A stretch of 64,000 nucleotides of DNA from Coptis chinensis (GCA_015680905.1 CM027377.1:38154501-38218500), one strand, 5' to 3'. Counted from the stretch's first letter, positions 24,320-37,073 are shown. Notes: generated by a model from the sequence alone, not told the origin. Made by a program: numbers and translations.

Positions 24320-25072
24320 TGATGTAGTTCACCATAGCTTGTTTACAGTTTGAATGTTGGGAGTTGAAGAAAGGAAGGTAAACTTTTAGTTTAGGACTTG
24401 TTTAGTTTTTAGTTTGTGAAGAACATTGAAAACTTAAGTTGTTTTGAAGATTTAAATGACATGAACATTGAAAGAAAGTATTGAAATGAAGATTGAAATA
24501 AAGAACAACAAAAGAAGATTGATTGATTGAATAACAAAGCAAAATAACAAGATTGAAATGAAGAACAATAAAGTAAAATGACTTGAAAGAAAAAAGACTA
24601 AAAAATAAATCCTACATGACACTAGATTAAGTCTAGGTGCATTCTCTCTCCCTAACTTTTAGTTTATATACCCCTACTTTATGTCTTTTACTGATTTGCC
24701 CTTCTCCATTACATTTAAGACACCTCACACTTTACTTTATGCTTTTGTTTTTTGATTTCTTCTTAATCAAGATAGGTTTTGGAGAATGCCATATTTAGTT
24801 ATAAGGACTTCTATCTCTGGTCTTCTTAGTTGAAGGCTTTGACCTTTGACTTTGGCTTTTTCAACACTTTTTCATAGCAGCTTCTGGTATTCATAATAAG
24901 CGTGATTAAGTCTCTTTTTGGTGCTAAGATACAGCTTTTATGATAAATGGTCTAAATTTCTCTATAACCTGAAAAAGATAATAAAAGCTATGAGTTGTCT
25001 TTTCATTAAACGTAAGAAGGGTTGTAATGAAGTAATATAAGGGTAATAAAACACATATTTGAGAGCTGATCA
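24320..25072 (-). repeat. solo LTR of Athila type inside the Tat element
   Basis: 753 bp without ORF, TGATG at the plus-strand start and TGATCA at its end. It resembles the minus-strand LTR at 10902-11908, sharing the (T)TTTTGGTGCTA zone, the TAACCTGAAAA zone and ACATATTTGAG near one end. Tat 3' sequence lies on both sides. A target duplication is not obvious, so ends are accurate to about ten bases. Confidence 0.6.
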
Positions 25073-25229
25073 TCAACCATTACCACGTCCTTGGAATACT
25101 TATTTATTGAAGAAATTTTATCAATAAAGATTTTCATTTACTTGAGTTCTTACTCTTATCACTATTTCCATCCACACAGTCCTTGTTTGTATATATACGT
25201 GAAATGCTTTTCTTAAAATTACAAGTGAA

Positions 25230-25600
25230 TGCTCCCTAGAGCCACAACATTCTCTATAGCAAAACGCCACTTGAGCTCAAATGCTCTCAAGAGCAAAACG
25301 CTCACTCTAGCTCAAAGGCTACATTGCTCAAACACTTCTCGCTAATTGAGGACCTACACTTGTAGGATCAATTCAGTGCAGAACGCTCTCTAGAGCAAAA
25401 CGCTTACTCAAGCATAAAGGCTACATAGCCCACCACTTCTCACTTGTTGAGGACCTATAATTCTGGGATCAACTCAGTACAGAACGCTTACTAGAACATC
25501 TAACTCACTCGATTCCCAAGCTCACTAGAGAAGCACGCTTTCTCGAGCCACAACACTACCTTGGCATACAAATGCCTCACCAAGTCGAGAACCTAAGATT
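25230..25600 (+). repeat. degenerate repeat zone of the Tat element
   Basis: Imperfect repeats about 98 bp apart carrying TTGAGGACCTA..., GGATCAA(C/T)TCAGT and AACGCTC. In inverted orientation the same words form the 138-bp repeats at 57187-57665, so the zone is a shared family trait. Confidence 0.65.
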
Positions 25601-26106
25601 CCAACTTGGCCCAAACAAATAGCTGCAGAACTCCCTAGAGCCACAATCCACTCAGATGTCATGCCATACATCTCTATGAACAATGCAGAGTTGTATATCA
25701 ATCAAAGCAATAAGCAAAAGCAATACGCAGAAGAAAAGGAAAGCAATAAAGTAAATTTGTATATTAGAAAAAGGAAAACACGAACCACTTGAACCAACTC
25801 AGGGAACCAATTCCATAAATATACCGAGCTACCACATACATATGTGGAAACCAGCTCGCAAGTATCATCATACCCAAACTGCCTGAACCAACTCAGGAAC
25901 CAATTCTAAATTCACAAAATGGCGAACTGCCCAGGTCGCCCTAGGTGCTCTTAATGTATCTGGCCCATGCCACAACCATATTAAAGCAAGCTGCCTGGGC
26001 AAGCCCAGGAAACCAGCTCTATTGTATCACAACCACTTTCTAGAACAAGCATAAACTACCAAGAGAAACAGTGAAAAACCTCACAACTCTCAAGAAGAAA
26101 AAGAAA

Positions 26107-27198
26107 TCAGACAACATTGTTTAAAGTTTTTGTCTGTAGAGGATCCAAGTACTCAGGTGTAATAGTCTCAACATCAGTAGGAAAAACGGCAACAGGAGTC
26201 TCTAGGACATCGGCAACCTCTTCAGGTTGCTCAACAGGAACAACAACATTGGCGGACGGAGCATTACTAGCATCTCCAGGTATATTAATCACACTTGTAC
26301 CTCGAGCCCCACTTTCTTGCTCTTCTTTCAGTTGAAAGTACATCTGCTCCAGTTCGTCATAGTCTTGACCCAAAGCGTCACAAGCCTGCTAAGCTATCTG
26401 AGCAACCCCTTTGCATATCTTGGCATACTCTGTAACAGTAACCAGCCTCTCTTTTAGCTCTTCCATAGAGTTGCCCATCACCGATTTCTCCAGTACGATA
26501 CTATTATACATCTTCTTCACCTCCTCCAGTTCTTTCTTCTCTGCCACCTGAATAACATCCCGCACATTGACTAATTCCTCTTTCACATTCTCAAGCTCTC
26601 CCTTCTCAAACTCGCTTATTTGAGCCATCAATTTCAGCTTCTGATAACAAACTAGAAGCTACAAAAAAAAGAGTTTCAGCTTCTGATAACCACTTACATG
26701 GCTAGCCAACTACGAGAAAAGACGTACCAAGCAATGGGCTAGATCCATCACCCTCAGATTCTCATCTAGTTCCTTAGCATCAAGATCTTTCTTGTCACCA
26801 TCCAAAACAACCCCATCTAGTAGACATACAGCAATAGGCGCAGATTTATAACTACAATCTAACCTCTTCACCGTCTTCTTCTCGGGTTTTCGAACTAACA
26901 TATACAAGGTTCCATCCGGATCGTCATCCCCACCCTTCGGGAGAGTCGTCTTACCTACTTCCATGGCATGGACCTTCCCATCCCTTTACCTTCCATATCA
27001 ACAACCGGACTCAATCCGCTTTCAAAATCTGTCAAGGTCGAGTATGCTCGGTCAAGCCCTCATCGACCTCATACTCCTCTTACCTCTAGTTTACTCACGT
27101 GCGAAGACTGGAACCACTACCATTAGAGCGGTCCACAATCTTACCCAGATTGGCAACCCTGGATCGTGCACATCCACCTTCTCGCTTGCGGTGCTTGG
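26107..27198 (-). pseudogene. antisense ORF block of the Tat element
   Basis: Three minus-strand open stretches (26964-26710, 26631-26389, 26373-26107) have protein-like composition. The first has KPEKKTVKRLDCSYKSAPIAVCLLDG. The second is a Glu/Lys-rich coiled coil (ENVKEELVNVRDVIQ). The third is acidic with PVEQPEEVADVLETP. They share one strand and follow one another, perhaps as exons. Antisense ORFs between pol and the 3' LTR are known in Tat elements such as maize Grande. Function is unknown. It is a fossil whose outer end is cut by the Athila LTR. Confidence 0.6.
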
Positions 27199-28681
27199 TG
27201 ATAAGAGCGAAAATTGTAGTTTTAACCCTTTAACAATATTTTTTTTTAGACAAATTATGTGATTAATAAGTAAGAGTTAGTACTATTATCATGCTTTTGT
27301 GTATTTCAGGCATTGGAGTCGAATATGTCAAAAAAGGCTTCCCTTTTGCTAGATAAAGGAGCAAAGGTTGGTTGCTAAGAAGTTTTATGACTAAAGGCCA
27401 AGATTCAAGGAGAAAAGCCTTTTTAAAGCCCAGTCAAAATAGAAAAGGCAAAGTCAACGCGGGCAGAAATAGCACATAAAAGTCAGCAGAACTTTCGAAA
27501 GCCGTATATTTGGACTCAGACCTCGGAATTGGGCCTACCATATGTCAAAACGACCAGCTCGGGAAAAGATTTCTAATGGTTTAAACCTTGACCCAATTAG
27601 AGGAGCAAAAGTAGACAAAAAGACTATTGAAGTCATTTCCAGCTAAAAACCCCTTTGTAGACTGAAGTAATGAGGTTTTGGGCTCGATTTTCCGGCCCAA
27701 AACATGGCTCCTAACCCATGCACGAAATTGTGGATCTAGCATCTTCTATATAAAGAGACTAAGACTTAGCTCTTAAGTAACTTAGTTTTTATCTAGTTAA
27801 TTATCAATAAATTAGTTTTAGAACATTAAATTTAGTTTTGAGAATCAATTACTTAGTTTATATTTCAAGTTTTAGTTTATAATTCAATACTTAGTTAGTT
27901 TTAGTTTTGTCTTAATTTCATAATTAGTTTAGTCATAAACTCAAGTTCTAAATTAGTTTTAATTCAATATTAATTCATTTCGAATCATTAGATTATTGTT
28001 CTCTTAGATTTATAAAGTTTAATTACTTATTCTATAATGACTTGTTCTTATTGTTCTTGTTTTAGAAATGATAGTTTAATGACTCAAGACTAAAACCTCT
28101 ATTAGAGGGGTTTGAGGAAGCCTTGATGATGATTTGAGTTTTTATTAGCTTGGATATAGTTGTACTATTCTATTCTACTCTAAAAAGTAATTAGTTTACC
28201 ATAAGAATGAATTTGATTACTTCACATGCTAGTTATTAGTTGGTAGAGATTACCATGAATAATTAGGGATTAGAAATACTCAACCTTTACGTGAAAATGT
28301 AAAGATTAGGATTACAATGTATTCTATGCTAGTTTATTAAGTCGAATCAATGTGGAATCAAATTCCCCTAATTCATTCTCATATTGTCAATTTAGTATTG
28401 AATTGTCGTCGTTTGAGTTATCACATATTGATTAGTTAATTCACGATCATAGTTAAATTCAATTCCATTACTCTCACCGACTTTGTTACCTTTACACCTA
28501 ACTAGGAAACTTCACATCTAAACGAACTAGGAGTGGAACGAATTCTCTACTCCAAACATATTGCATTGATAACGAGAGTAGATAACTTTGATATATAAGC
28601 CGCGAAAATAGTTTTAGTTTTACTTACATTTAAGTTTCATCACTTATTCAGAGGTAAAACTATCATTTTTCCTTTTTATCA
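27199..28681 (+). repeat. Athila LTR inserted into the Tat element
   Basis: 1483 bp, TGATAAGAGC to TTATCA, related throughout to 655-2254 and 6734-8334. Directly after it AA-TGGCGC resembles a primer site, so this is a 5' LTR. The gag remains downstream agree with that. Confidence 0.82.
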
Positions 28682-28891
28682 AATGGCGCTTATATCTTAG
28701 TTGTGTTTAGTTACATTTCCCTTAGTAGTGTTAATCCTACCAAACTCCCATTAAACCCACCCACCCTTGTTTGGTTCTAACTATGATTGTTTGATTCAGA
28801 ACTGATTTTTTAGTAGAAATACACCGAAGCACTTCCAGCCAAAGTGCCTAGACATCGTCGAAAGACGCGGCGAAGCGCCTCAAGGCAAATT

Positions 28892-29080
28892 CAGGCAAAT
28901 TCAGAGTGCACCCCGCGCTAAAGTGCATGGACATCATCCAAGGCAAGAGCGCACTCCCCTTTGTTAGGCAAATTTGAAGTGCACCCCATGCTAAAGTGCC
29001 CGGACTTGAAGGGGCAAGAGCACGCGACTTGCGCTTTGAAAAGGCAAAATCTAAGCATGCCACGTGCCCTCTTCTGAATA
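28892..29080. repeat. two-copy GC-rich repeat in Athila leader
   Basis: Two copies about 82 bp apart of a unit containing AGGCAAATT, AGTGCACCCC and GCTAAAGTGC, ending near GGCAAGAGC. It is richer in CG than the surroundings. No coding meaning seen. Confidence 0.6.
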
Positions 29081-29489
29081 GCCTGATTTCCATAGGTTAG
29101 TACAAACTTCCATTTCTTCAAGTTATTAAGTGTTTCTAACTTGTTAAATACACTGAGCTCGCGTATACAAGACGCTATTTATAAGTGAAGCAAGGAGGCA
29201 TTCATGTACTTCTTTCTTCCACTCTTCGCATCTCCTGTCAGAGGATTTATACTAGCATATCAGGGTTGTTTTGACTGTTGTCATGTTTCTTTAATATTGG
29301 ACTTAGCCTTGCATGAGATTAATGTCAGGTAGAGAAAAACGACTAATGTAATATATCGTGAACGTCAACACACTCAGCTAGCTAGTATACCACACACTAC
29401 ACCAAATAATGGTCAAGAAAGAGAGTCTCCTCTCTCTGATTTTTACAAATCCCTGAACGATAGCCCTAAGTCTTGCATCGTTCTTGCAG

Positions 29490-30510
29490 ACCCAGTGGGG
29501 GATTTCCGAATCCCCCCGAATATATTTAATTTGTTACCAATTTTTCATGGGTTAGACCATGAAAAACCTTATCAGCATATGCGTAGGATTGAACAAATTC
29601 TTACCACATTCTATCATCCTACGGTAGGTGCGGAACATATTAAACTGAGGGTGTTTCCTTTCACCCTAGCCGATAAGGCGGAGTCTTGGTTAACTGGCCA
29701 AACGCCTAATTTTGTGGACTCATGGGCCAAACTTGTTCAATTATTTATGGAATATTTTTACCCACCATCGAAGATGGATGAAATTCTTTCCAAGATTCAT
29801 TTTTTCTGCCAGAATCCTCATGAATCCTTTTCAGAGGCCTAGAATCGTTTCACTGATCTTCTTATAGAGTGTCCACATCATAACCTTGCGAAAGACACAT
29901 TAGTTCGTGCCTTTTTCAAGGGGCTTTTACACCATCACAAAGAGGTCCTTGATATAATGAATGGGGTAGTTTTCTCGATAAAAGGAGCCTCATAGGCTTA
30001 TAGGTTTTTAGAAGATCAAACAAAGAGTAATAATAACTGGGGGGTAGTGACAATATCCCCCGCTCCGCTAGTTCTTCTTCAACAATTAAGGCTACCAGTA
30101 TGTTTGAGGTTAAATCCGATCATGAGCTTAAAACTCTAATGAGTCCCTCACTAAAAGGTAGAAGCTATTTACGTTCACCAAAAGCCTACCTCCGTCATGA
30201 ATGTCAACTCTATTCCATGTAATTTCTGTTTTAGTCTGGCATCCGGCTCTATTATCCTCTAGTCTATGAACAACCATCCGCTGGCGGACAATGTTTGTTC
30301 CATTAATAGCGAACCTAATGCACCTTGGCGGCAAAACCTCAACTTCACCGAAATAATCAACAAGTTACACCTCCAGGGTATAATAATCAAAATGTTAGGC
30401 CAACAAACAATTACAACCAAGCTCCACCACAACAAGGACAAGGACAAGGAAATTATAATAATTATAATAATAATAATTATAATACTAATAGAGGTATCGT
30501 TAAGTAAATA
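29490..30510 (+). pseudogene. Athila gag region, fossil
   Basis: The core motif set of Athila gag is clear: IFHGLDHEKPYQHMRRIEQI, RVFPFTLADKAESWL, FVDSWAKLVQLFMEYFYPPSK, and RFTDLLIECPHH. Near 30400-30500 an Asn/Gln-rich tail (QAPPQQGQGQGNYNNYNNNN) is encoded by a (TAA)-like tract. Gag would build the particle shell. Broken. Confidence 0.82.
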
Positions 30511-30560
30511 ATAACTATCACAACCCACCCATTAATAATCAACGTGACATAGTTCTGTCA

Positions 30561-32094
30561 CCTGACCAATAACAACCAATCCTCCACAACCGGATTGTTT
30601 TGGCGCTTTATGCAAACCCAACAACATATTTTACAGTCCATCCAACTTTCCTTATAGCGGTTAATCCAAGAGAAAGTACAACCAAAATGTGTGTTTCGAG
30701 TCAGCGATACCTAATCCTAAACACCAAACTCATCCTTTGAGTTAAACAGTAATACTAGTAATGGAAATGGAATCAGAGTTCATATAATCAACCAAAGTTT
30801 TGGTTAGCAGATCAATATCAATTATTAATGTTTATCGGATTATTACAACTGTAGCTAATGTACGTGTTGTACTGGTACTTCATATAATACAGTCCGTGAA
30901 ACAACTATTCTAGTATTAAATCCAATCAGTAAGTAGAAATGCCTAGGCGTCCTAGGCGTAGGGGTCCTAACTCTAGATTCTCAACAAAATAGGAATGGAT
31001 CTTCACGCTGATTTCTCAACCAAAAGAAGAAAATGATTGGAGAGTTTGTGTTAGTAATTACGTAATACTTGAATCATCAGAGAGTAACAAGCATTTTCTT
31101 TACTTGCTAACATCTCTGCCTGTGCTTTAAACTTGCTTGTTTTTGAATGTTTTAATTTCGTGCGTTGCTTGGTGCAACTACTAAATGGTTCCAAGAAAAA
31201 TGCTCCTCTTTCTCTTTAGGCAAACGTAATAATCAAAGAATCCCACCAAGTCCGACCCACTCGGTCCCTAATATTAGCCAGTCACAACTCACAAACATCT
31301 CAACATTATTTTTCTCCACAAACTTGGATAAGGTGGTGTATCTGCTCGCGTGAGATTCTTGACGTAGAAGATCCATTGCATGGGACCCTCCCAAGTACAA
31401 ATAGTTCAACTCCAAGCCTCTGGTTGCATGCCACGTGTCATGTTAATCCTCCGAAACAGAGACTGTGCAACTCTCATCAACGTATCTTATCAAAACAAAG
31501 TATCTAAACCATGATATATTGGAATTTACATAAAGATGTAATTATAGTCGTCGAATGTATCTTGATGTGGGATTTTGAATGTGGAGGAATCTGCAAACAA
31601 AACGACAAGTTTGAGCAGAAAGCTTTTTCTCCTATCAAGACCAAAAAGAGAATTCGGAATTCAGAAAATTTATAAACCATAATATTCAGTAACTATTTCA
31701 AGTCCATGATTACCTGTAGCTGGATGTTGTATATTACATTATTACTAACACATATCCATTGTTGGCAAGGCCGCAGGGTATTCGTGTAGTCCAATAGCTA
31801 CACAAGCTACCTCACAAAGGAATCTTGACATCCAAGTTACCGTGATATATCAAGAGAAGCAACTTAGTTGGACTGTATTTTTATAAGACAGACTAATAAC
31901 TAATTTGAAGTTTTGAAAAATTTTGCCTTGTGAAAACTCAAATGTCTATTTTTTTGTTTACCAAAAGTAAACACAAATTCTATATAGGAGGAACTTAAAC
32001 TAATTCATCTCAGAATGCTTAATGCCTAATGTGCTATTCATCAAATCTCATCAAAACTCTATAATTAACCGTACGTTCATGCTCAATATGTTAA
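30561..32094. other. gene-free stretch
   Basis: No coding sequence that I can support. The first 400 bp may be decayed Athila interior. From about 31000 the sequence is unremarkable and AT-rich. Confidence 0.4.
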
Positions 32095-32480
32095 TTTTTT
32101 TTTTTTTTTTTTTTTGAGTTAGGGTCAGACGGACCTTTACCTATATTAAAATGAGAACCTTAAGTACACTTTTTTTGTAACATCCTCCCTTACAATAGTA
32201 GTGAGTTTGTTATCTAGAAGAGAGACAAAGTAAATAACATAATGTTCAAGAGAGGTACTTAGTCCAACAAGGCAGTCTGCTGCAAAGTTGTACTATCTAA
32301 ATACATGGTGTTTCAAACCTAATACATAAAGATTGTATATGTCATAGTAAGTTCTAGGAACTCCATGGTGTTTCAACTCTTCTGTTAATGAGATTAACAG
32401 CCATAAAGAAATCAGATTGTATAGACAACCACTCATTTCATATAGAATAGTATTAAGCTCCTGGTGAAGAACTGACATAT
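32095..32480 (-). mobile_element. 5'-truncated LINE tail, RNase H end
   Basis: A run of 21 T at 32095-32115 is the poly(A) tail of a minus-strand insertion. Reading up from it, the minus strand gives RNase H-like phrases (DFFMAVNLINRRVETPW, then the AADCLV-type final helix in another frame). Only the last 350 bp or so of the LINE were copied, a common outcome of target-primed reverse transcription. Frame changes show that it is old. Confidence 0.6.
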
Positions 32481-32728
32481 TATGGTCACCACCCGTATAA
32501 ATTCCTTCCTTCCTTCTTTATTGCTTTTACTTACTTGCTTCAATGAATTTTTTTTTTTTTGTGGTAAACTGTCTTACCAAATTTGACCAATTAATTATGT
32601 CAATTAAAATGGAAAAAAAAACAATACGTGTTTAACATAAACTTATCTAGTTCCTGGACCACAAGATCAATAATAATTTCGAAAAATCTATTTATTTTCC
32701 ACTTATCTCAAATTTTCTTGTCCACCAT

Positions 32729-32752
32729 CTCTCTCTCTCTCTCTCTCTCTCT
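32729..32752. repeat. (CT)n microsatellite upstream of AHL
   Basis: Twelve CT units about 880 bp before the AHL start codon. Pyrimidine-rich tracts like this are common in plant promoters and 5' leaders, so it may lie near the transcription start. Confidence 0.8.
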
Positions 32753-33630
32753 TTCACACACAACAGTGTTTCAGCAGCAGCCATTAAAAGCAAAAAAAAA
32801 GGCTCTCTGCCCAAAAGAAAGCGCTTAGAGCTGATAAGGACGTTATACAAGAAACGAACACCCTTTTAAAGCCCCACACTGTCCTTCCATTACCTTCTCC
32901 TGTATAAGCTTTGTCCACAAATTATAAAGTCAGAAACTTAAAAAATAAAGTGTTTGATCTCAAGTCTCAACTACCCATTTTTTGTTTCTTCTGCTGCACT
33001 GCATTAGAGGTACTCTTTCAAGTTTTCAGCTTTTATTATGTCTTAGTTACTGCTCTAATGGCTGTCATGGGGTGGGTTGTTGCATTTTTTCAGAAAAAAC
33101 CTCTTTTGGGTTGCTTAGTTCAAACTAGAGTGTTGTAGCTTTAATGGGTATTTCTCATTTTGTGAAATTTCAGCTTATTTTTCTTTGTCTCTTTGTTTCT
33201 TGTCTTGTCAACGAAGCTTTTTTTTAGTCTAGGGACTTGTGAGTTGTGAAAAGATCCAAACTTTTTCTCTTGAGTTGTGTTTTTTTGTGTGTTGGAATTC
33301 AAACTCCTCGTGCCTTGTTCGCTCTGGAGAGGACATTTTAGTGTTGCTTTTGTGGAGGTTAAGCTGAAGTTCTGTTGCAGTGCTTAAAAAATACTTTGGA
33401 GAAGTTTGAATTCAGAGGTTTTACTGTTTTTGAAGTCTGCGAGGTTCAAGATTTAGTACATTTTGATCATTTCGTAAGTTTGAGATCCAGGGGGAGTTAA
33501 GCATTTTCTTCTAAAAAATTGTGATTTGGGTGGAAGATTCCAAGCACATTTTCCAGGTCTTTTTAGAAGGTTTTGGTGCTTTCCTCAAGTAAAGGAAAAG
33601 TAGTGTTGTGACAAGTTTCACAGTAAATGC

Positions 33631-36600
33631 ATGGATGGGAGGGAAGCTATGGCGTTAACTGGATCCGCAAATTATTATATGCCCAGAGGGGTTCCTACAT
33701 CAGGGCATGGAACACAGACTGGATTGCATCCACCACAGGCCTTTCGTCAATTAGCTAATCCAAATTTACCAGTTCAGTCGAATATTGGAGGTAGTTCTGC
33801 CGGAGCAACATTTCCGACAGAGCCACAATCGGGCATTTTGCATCATGGTGTCAATACAATTATGCCCCCAGGAATGCCATCAGGGGAGCCCATGAAAAGA
33901 AAAAGAGGGAGGCCCCGAAAATACGGCCCTGATGGAGCAGTGTCGTTGGCATTGTCTCCTATCTCTTCTACTCCCCCGGCGCCGTCTTCAGTTTCACCAA
34001 ATCAGAAACGGGGCAGAGGGCGGCCGCCAGGGACTGGAAGAAAGCAACAATTAGCTTCACTTGGTGAGTTTTCTTGCTGTCCTTATCTAAATTGTAGGTC
34101 CTTTATTCCATGAATTTGTCCAAAGTATTTATCTTAATCAATAATATCAATAACTAAGATACAAGGAACTATACTGTGTTGTATTTGCATTCAAAGGATA
34201 TAGACTGCTCAATTATCATCTCATTCCAGCCCAATAATAGCATTATGTCTGTCTTTAGGTTTTATTGATGTTCAATAAAGTTTACTAATGAAACTGGGTG
34301 GCTATAGGTGGTGTTTGTTAGTCTATGCTTAGTAGTTTTTATAGTATTGAAATTATTAATGTTCTAGTTATTAATAACTTGTAACTTGTGCAACTATAAA
34401 GAATTCCTTGTCCCTCGACTGTGATTTCATGATTGTATATAACTCCAGTTTTAAGCTCACTTTCATTGACATCTCTCTGGTTCTTTATGTTATCATTATT
34501 AAGTATTTCACTTGCTCAGTCAAATAAGTACATTGGTTGGTTGAAAGCCTTGTGTAGTTTGCATTTGGCACCTGTGATACTGTATAAGTGCCTTGACCTT
34601 GAATTTTTACCTTATACCAAATTGCATACCATCATTTATTAGACTCAAACGTGTAGATTTAACTCAGACAATGATTTTGAAGAAGCTTGTATTTATAACT
34701 TTTAGAAAAATCTGTTTTAGGACTGCAATTTAGATGATTGACATTAGGAATGGATAGTGCACTGCAAGTTCAAAATCTTAAGAAAAAAAAACACTCCAGT
34801 ATTTCTACAAAGCCAAATCGTAGTTTTTCTTTTTAGATTTTATTTTTTTTAATTGCTCTTTCGTATGCAAAAGTGTGCTTTAGTGATAAGCGAAGGCCAT
34901 TGGTGTAGATACTGTTGCTGGCAGCAATACCGTGTTATTCAGATTATTGTCTTCTTTATTATTATTTTAAAAGAGTGAACAAGAGAGAACTAGAATTTCA
35001 AGCAGATTGCTTTTCAAGAACTGCTGATACAATAATGTATTGGCAATTTGGCATCTTAATGGGCGGGACTTTGAATCGTCTTTTTTTTTTTTTTTTTTGA
35101 TAAGTAAACTTTGAATTGTCTTTGATATGCTTTTGTTGTATTTCCAAACCATTTGATTTCATACTTAATTAAATCGACTACAAAATTTCGAAGAATCTAG
35201 TAAATTGTTCGAGATTTATGCAAAAAAAACATAGCCATGAAATAGTAACTGGATGAATCAAAGATGGTAAAATGGGACTGATATATCTTATTTACAACGT
35301 ACAACATGACATTTTTTCATTGTCAGCTGTATAAGAGTAAGATGTTTGTGTCCAAGTTTTATGAATGTCTCCTCTTCCCTTGTGGATGTTTAAGTTGTAT
35401 TGCTGGTGCTTCTACTTGTTTCTCTTTATAGTTTGCGACTGATTCTTAGAGTATACATTATGTTCTTGGTTTAGTGGATTGAATTCACTAATGGTCTACT
35501 TTCATCCCAGGTGAATGGATCTCTGGTTCTGCTGGAATGGGGTTTACTCCACATATTATTACCATAGCAATAGGAGAAGTACGTTAATCCAAACAAGTTC
35601 CCTTTGTTTCTATGTATTTATATTAGCACAGATTTATATGTTTTTTAAGATCCCAAATTGTATAGTCTCCTTCAGAAGAGATTTAAAATTTTATGTTAAA
35701 TGTGTTCCTCGTCTCAAACCATTCAGTTGAATGTGTTTCTTCTGAGCAGGATATTGCAACGAAAGTAATGTCATTTTCGCAACAAGGGCCAAGGGCTGTT
35801 TGCATCCTCTCCGCTAATGGTGCTGTTTCTACTGTCACACTTCGTCAGCCTTCATCTTCTGGTGGCACAGTTACATACGAGGTCGGATACTTGATCCTCC
35901 ATTTTCATTTCAATGAAAAATTATAATCTTAAATTCCTCATGTTATCCGTGAAGATTTACCTGACATAATAAGTTGTTATATTTTTATTTGATCTTTTTG
36001 TTATCTGTCTCAAAAAATAAGTTGTTATATTTTTCATATGAAGCCACACCTTGGTCTAATGTCTAGCTTTCAAGGCATGAAATCTTGTCTTCGAGTAGTA
36101 GTTCAGCACTTCAGCCTCTCTTTGAAGGGTAACTCTTGCCATATGTGGAGAACCGATGTCAATAATCGTTTCCATTTTTTTTTTGTTTTCTTTGCGTATA
36201 CTGGTCATCATTGCTCAAGCTTTATGATTACTAGACTGATGCCACGTGCTTTACACGTCTTGACTAAAGCTGGTGTGATGGTGATAAGTCAACTCAATTA
36301 CATGAGCAGATAGTTTAATTCCCTCTATACCCATACAATACCACACATATTACAATATGTAACAAAAGTAATCATTGAAATTTAAGATAGAAGGGAGGGG
36401 CAAAACTGTAAAAAAAAATGGTTGAAGAGTTGCATAAAAAAATATTATTTCACTACTATTGCGGGACTGTAGCTCAAGGGTGTGATTTTTAAGGTAGTAA
36501 AGATTTATTTTCTTTCCTCAATGTTTATAATATCTCATACAGGGCCGGTTCGAGATACTACATTTATCAGGGTCATACATGCTTACTGATAATGGTGGCT

Positions 36601-37073
36601 CTCGCAGTCGAACAGGCGGTCTCACTGTTTCTCTATCTAGCCCTGATGGCCGTGTCATTGGTGGTGGAGTTGGAGGAATGCTTATTGCAGCCACTCCTGT
36701 GCAGGTAAATTGTGAAGTGTTAGTGATTTGTTTTTAATTTTTTTTTCCGGGTAGATAGTTTTTTCTCAAACAAAGGAGATTGTGAACCTTCTTTCTTACC
36801 TTCTGTTTTACTATCTCAAGTATCCCTCTTTTGTTTGACAATCTACTGCAGGTCGTTGTTGGGAGTTTCTTATATGGAGGTTCTAAGACCAAGAACAAAG
36901 GAGCAGCAGATCCAGAATCCAGCCATCCAACCGGTGACAAGTCTGCAACTCCAACAGCCCTTCCACTTAATCAAAATCTTACTCCCTCTTCCGCAACGAG
37001 TGCTTGGCCTGGTTCGAGGCCTATAGATATGAGAAGTGCTGTCCAGATTGATATCGACCTAACCCGCGGCTGA
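33631..37073 (+). CDS. AHL: AT-hook motif nuclear-localised (AHL) protein
   Basis: Nuclear DNA-binding protein of the plant AHL family, which binds AT-rich DNA and acts in transcription and chromatin. Coding exons: 33631-34063, 35511-35578, 35750-35881, 36543-36704 and 36852-37073, all with GT-AG introns and matching phases, giving 338 residues. Two AT-hooks are visible: RGRPRKY (residues 92-98) and RGRP (129-132) in QKRGRGRPPGTGRKQQLASLG. This pair suggests a type II AHL. The PPC/DUF296 domain (about 155-285) includes PHIITIAIGEDIATKVMSFSQ, the core GRFEIL (212-217) and GGVGGMLIAATPVQVVVGSF. The N-terminus is Pro/Gly-rich and the C-terminus Ser/Pro-rich. The start is the first Met in the exon; MALTGS at residue 7 is a second possibility. 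The long leader (about 32750-33630) may hold a 5' intron. No sign of damage. Confidence 0.95.
35079..35099. repeat. poly(T) tract in AHL intron 1
   Basis: About 20 T followed by GATAAGTAAAC within the 1.45-kb first coding intron. It may be the tail of a small retroposed copy in minus orientation, but no body can be identified. Confidence 0.6.

Larger units (their letters stand above)
18311..27198 (+). mobile_element. Tat-lineage Ty3/gypsy LTR element, 3' end lost
   Basis: The order is 5' LTR, primer site, gag, protease, RT, RNase H, a second RNase H, integrase, a repeat zone and an antisense ORF block. This is the Tat (Retand/Grande-like) arrangement. The element is fossil: coding parts are broken at many points, probably more than ten. 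It sits in a LINE, has a solo LTR in its 3' half, and is cut off at 27198 by an Athila LTR. No 3' LTR of its own is visible in the window, so its age cannot be estimated from LTR pairs. Confidence 0.87.
27199..30560 (+). mobile_element. Athila element, 5' portion (LTR, leader, gag)
   Basis: An LTR, a primer-site-like sequence, an 800-bp leader and gag follow in the order expected for Athila. Protease, RT, integrase and the 3' LTR are absent, so the element lost its 3' three quarters. The coding part is broken at several points. It is younger than the Tat element it interrupts. Confidence 0.75.

Noticed and set aside
36038-36313. 91-codon ORF inside AHL
   Set aside because: Lies wholly in intron 3 and has no recognisable domain.
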